Below the pieces are notes generated by a model, which saw nothing but the letters and a program-made list of their open reading frames with translations, ran no database searches and was not told the DNA's origin. Made by a program: the position numbers and the translations under genes. From contig SKOX01000467.1 of assembly GCA_007119835.1 (NCBI GenBank), positions 1 through 5,705 of the forward strand: DNA of 5,705 nucleotides, given 5' to 3'. This DNA comes from Paracoccaceae bacterium (GTDB taxonomy: Bacteria; Pseudomonadota; Alphaproteobacteria; Rhodobacterales; Rhodobacteraceae). Below, piece after piece: positions 4,679 to 5,705 of this stretch (position 1 is its first letter; each line of letters starts with the position of its first letter).

Positions 4679-5705
4679 ATGACCGCCACCCCAGCCGCCG
4701 TCACCCCAGCCGCCGTCACCACAGCCGCCGACACCCGCGTCCTGATCTTCGACACGACGCTCCGCGACGGGGAGCAGTCCCCGGGCGCCACCATGACCCT
4801 CGAGGAGAAGCTCGCGATCGCCGCCCTCCTCGACGAGATGGGCGTCGACGTCATCGAGGCGGGCTTCCCCATCGCCTCCGACGGCGACTTCGAGGCGGTC
4901 TCGAAGATCGCCCGCGCGACGCAAAACGCCATCGTCTGCGGCCTCGCCCGCGCCAACCACGCCGACATCGACCGCGCCTGGGAGGCGGTGCGCCACGCGA
5001 AGCGCCCGCGCATCCACACCTTCATCGGCACCTCGCCCTTGCACCGCGAATACCAGGTCCGCCTCGACAAGGAGGCGATGGCCGAGCGCATCCACGACAC
5101 CGTCACCCGCGCGCGCAACCTCTGCGGGGACGTGCAGTGGTCGCCGATGGACGCGACCCGCACCGAGGCCGACTTCCTCGCCCGGACCTGCGAGATCGCG
5201 ATCAGGGCGGGCGCCACCACGATCAACATCCCCGACACGGTGGGCTACACCGCCCCGGGCGAGAGCGCCGAGATCATCCGCATGCTGCTCGAGCGGGTGC
5301 CGGGCATGGACCAGGTGACGATCTCGACCCACTGCCACAACGACCTCGGCATGGCGACGGCAAACGCGCTCGCCGCCGTCTCCGCGGGCGCCCGTCAGAT
5401 CGAATGCACCATCAACGGCCTCGGCGAGCGCGCCGGCAACACCGCGCTCGAGGAGGTGGTGATGGCGATGCGCGTCCGCCACGACATCATGCCGTTCACC
5501 ACCGGCATCGACACCACGCGGATCATGCAGGCGTCCCGCCTCGTCGCCCAGGTCTCGGGCTTCCCCGTCCAGTACAACAAGGCCATCGTCGGCAAGAACG
5601 CCTTCGCCCACGAGAGCGGCATCCACCAGGACGGCATGCTCAAGCATTCCGGCACCTTCGAGATCATGCGCCCCGAGGACGTCGGCCTCAACGCCACCTC
5701 GCTGG
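4679..5705 (+). CDS. leuA: 2-isopropylmalate synthase LeuA, N-terminal 342 residues; runs off the right edge
   Basis: LeuA catalyses the first committed step of leucine synthesis: acetyl-CoA plus 2-ketoisovalerate gives 2-isopropylmalate. The visible part is the catalytic TIM barrel of the HMGL-like family. It shows FDTTLRDGEQSPG (24-36) with metal ligand D25 and catalytic R29, NIPDTVGYTAP (183-193), HCHNDLG (218-224) with metal ligands H218 and H220, GLGERAGN (247-254) ending in N254, and HESGIHQDG (310-318) of the linker region. Bacterial LeuA proteins are roughly 500-550 residues, so the C-terminal leucine-binding regulatory domain is outside the window. The start at ATG 4679 has GAGAG about nine bases upstream. 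The next ATG, codon 39, would remove the active-site motif. An in-frame TTG at 4625 lies inside the attenuator and is unlikely. The first 18 residues contain a TPAAV repeat. The gene is preceded by a Leu leader peptide and alternative RNA stems, so leucine-responsive expression is likely. Confidence 0.97.
   Translation, partial: MTATPAAVTPAAVTTAADTRVLIFDTTLRDGEQSPGATMTLEEKLAIAALLDEMGVDVIEAGFPIASDGDFEAVSKIARATQNAIVCGLARANHADIDRAWEAVRHAKRPRIHTFIGTSPLHREYQVRLDKEAMAERIHDTVTRARNLCGDVQWSPMDATRTEADFLARTCEIAIRAGATTINIPDTVGYTAPGESAEIIRMLLERVPGMDQVTISTHCHNDLGMATANALAAVSAGARQIECTINGLGERAGNTALEEVVMAMRVRHDIMPFTTGIDTTRIMQASRLVAQVSGFPVQYNKAIVGKNAFAHESGIHQDGMLKHSGTFEIMRPEDVGLNATSL
4688..4729 (+). repeat. 15-base tandem repeat in the leuA 5' coding region
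   Basis: The unit ACCCCAGCCGCCGTC occurs exactly twice (4688-4702 and 4703-4717). A partial third copy with one substitution follows (4718-4729). It encodes TPAAV-TPAAV-TTAA in the N-terminal tail before the catalytic barrel. Being a multiple of three, copy-number change would lengthen or shorten the tail without shifting the frame. Confidence 0.85.

Noticed and set aside
4409..5647. Long minus-strand open frame opposite leuA
   Set aside because: It is antisense to a certain leuA, of low-complexity composition, and also spans the leader peptide and divergent promoter.

Overview
The window is very GC-rich (strong G/C preference at third codon positions) and looks like a chromosome segment of an alphaproteobacterium, most likely Rhodobacterales or a close relative. 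The reasons are the family signatures of UreD, LeuA and an FeS-type bacterial (6-4) photolyase of the PhrB/CryB group, together with an apparently leaderless leader peptide behind an alphaproteobacterial-type promoter. This placement is inference, because there is no rRNA or other marker. All recognised genes are ordinary chromosomal ones. I see no insertion sequence, phage gene, CRISPR array, tRNA or rRNA.

Layout from left to right. Positions 1-478 (minus) hold the N-terminal 159 codons of ureD, a urease accessory gene whose operon would continue off the left edge. Positions 479-852 form a gene-poor divergent spacer. Positions 853-1734 (plus) encode a ten-helix EamA/DMT-type transporter. Positions 1869-2192 (plus) encode a small hydrophilic protein with a C-terminal membrane anchor. 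It converges, across 49 bases, on a two-gene minus-strand operon: an SDR oxidoreductase (4424 to 3762) followed by an iron-sulfur (6-4) photolyase (3765 to 2242). These two genes overlap by four bases (GTGA), so they are probably translationally coupled. Divergent from this operon is leuA (4679 to beyond the right edge), encoding 2-isopropylmalate synthase. It is preceded by a 29-codon open frame rich in C-terminal leucine codons and by mutually exclusive RNA stems.

The most interesting structure is this leuA control region. A promoter-like -10 element lies 8-9 bases before the ATG of the leader peptide, implying a leaderless mRNA. The leader ends in VLLLLSGL. Downstream, an antiterminator-like stem (4598-4625) and a terminator-like stem (4609-4652) cannot form together. 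Ribosome stalling on the Leu codons would favour the first and translation to the stop codon would favour the second, the geometry expected for leucine attenuation. The distal stem has no U-tract, so the termination mechanism is open.

Functionally the window mixes unrelated modules: nitrogen metabolism (urease), export (DMT), light-dependent DNA repair (photolyase with SDR) and leucine biosynthesis. I found no evidence for a wholly new multi-gene system. The attenuator, the coupling of an SDR to the photolyase and a possible hairpin over the ureD ribosome binding site are the points that deserve follow-up.
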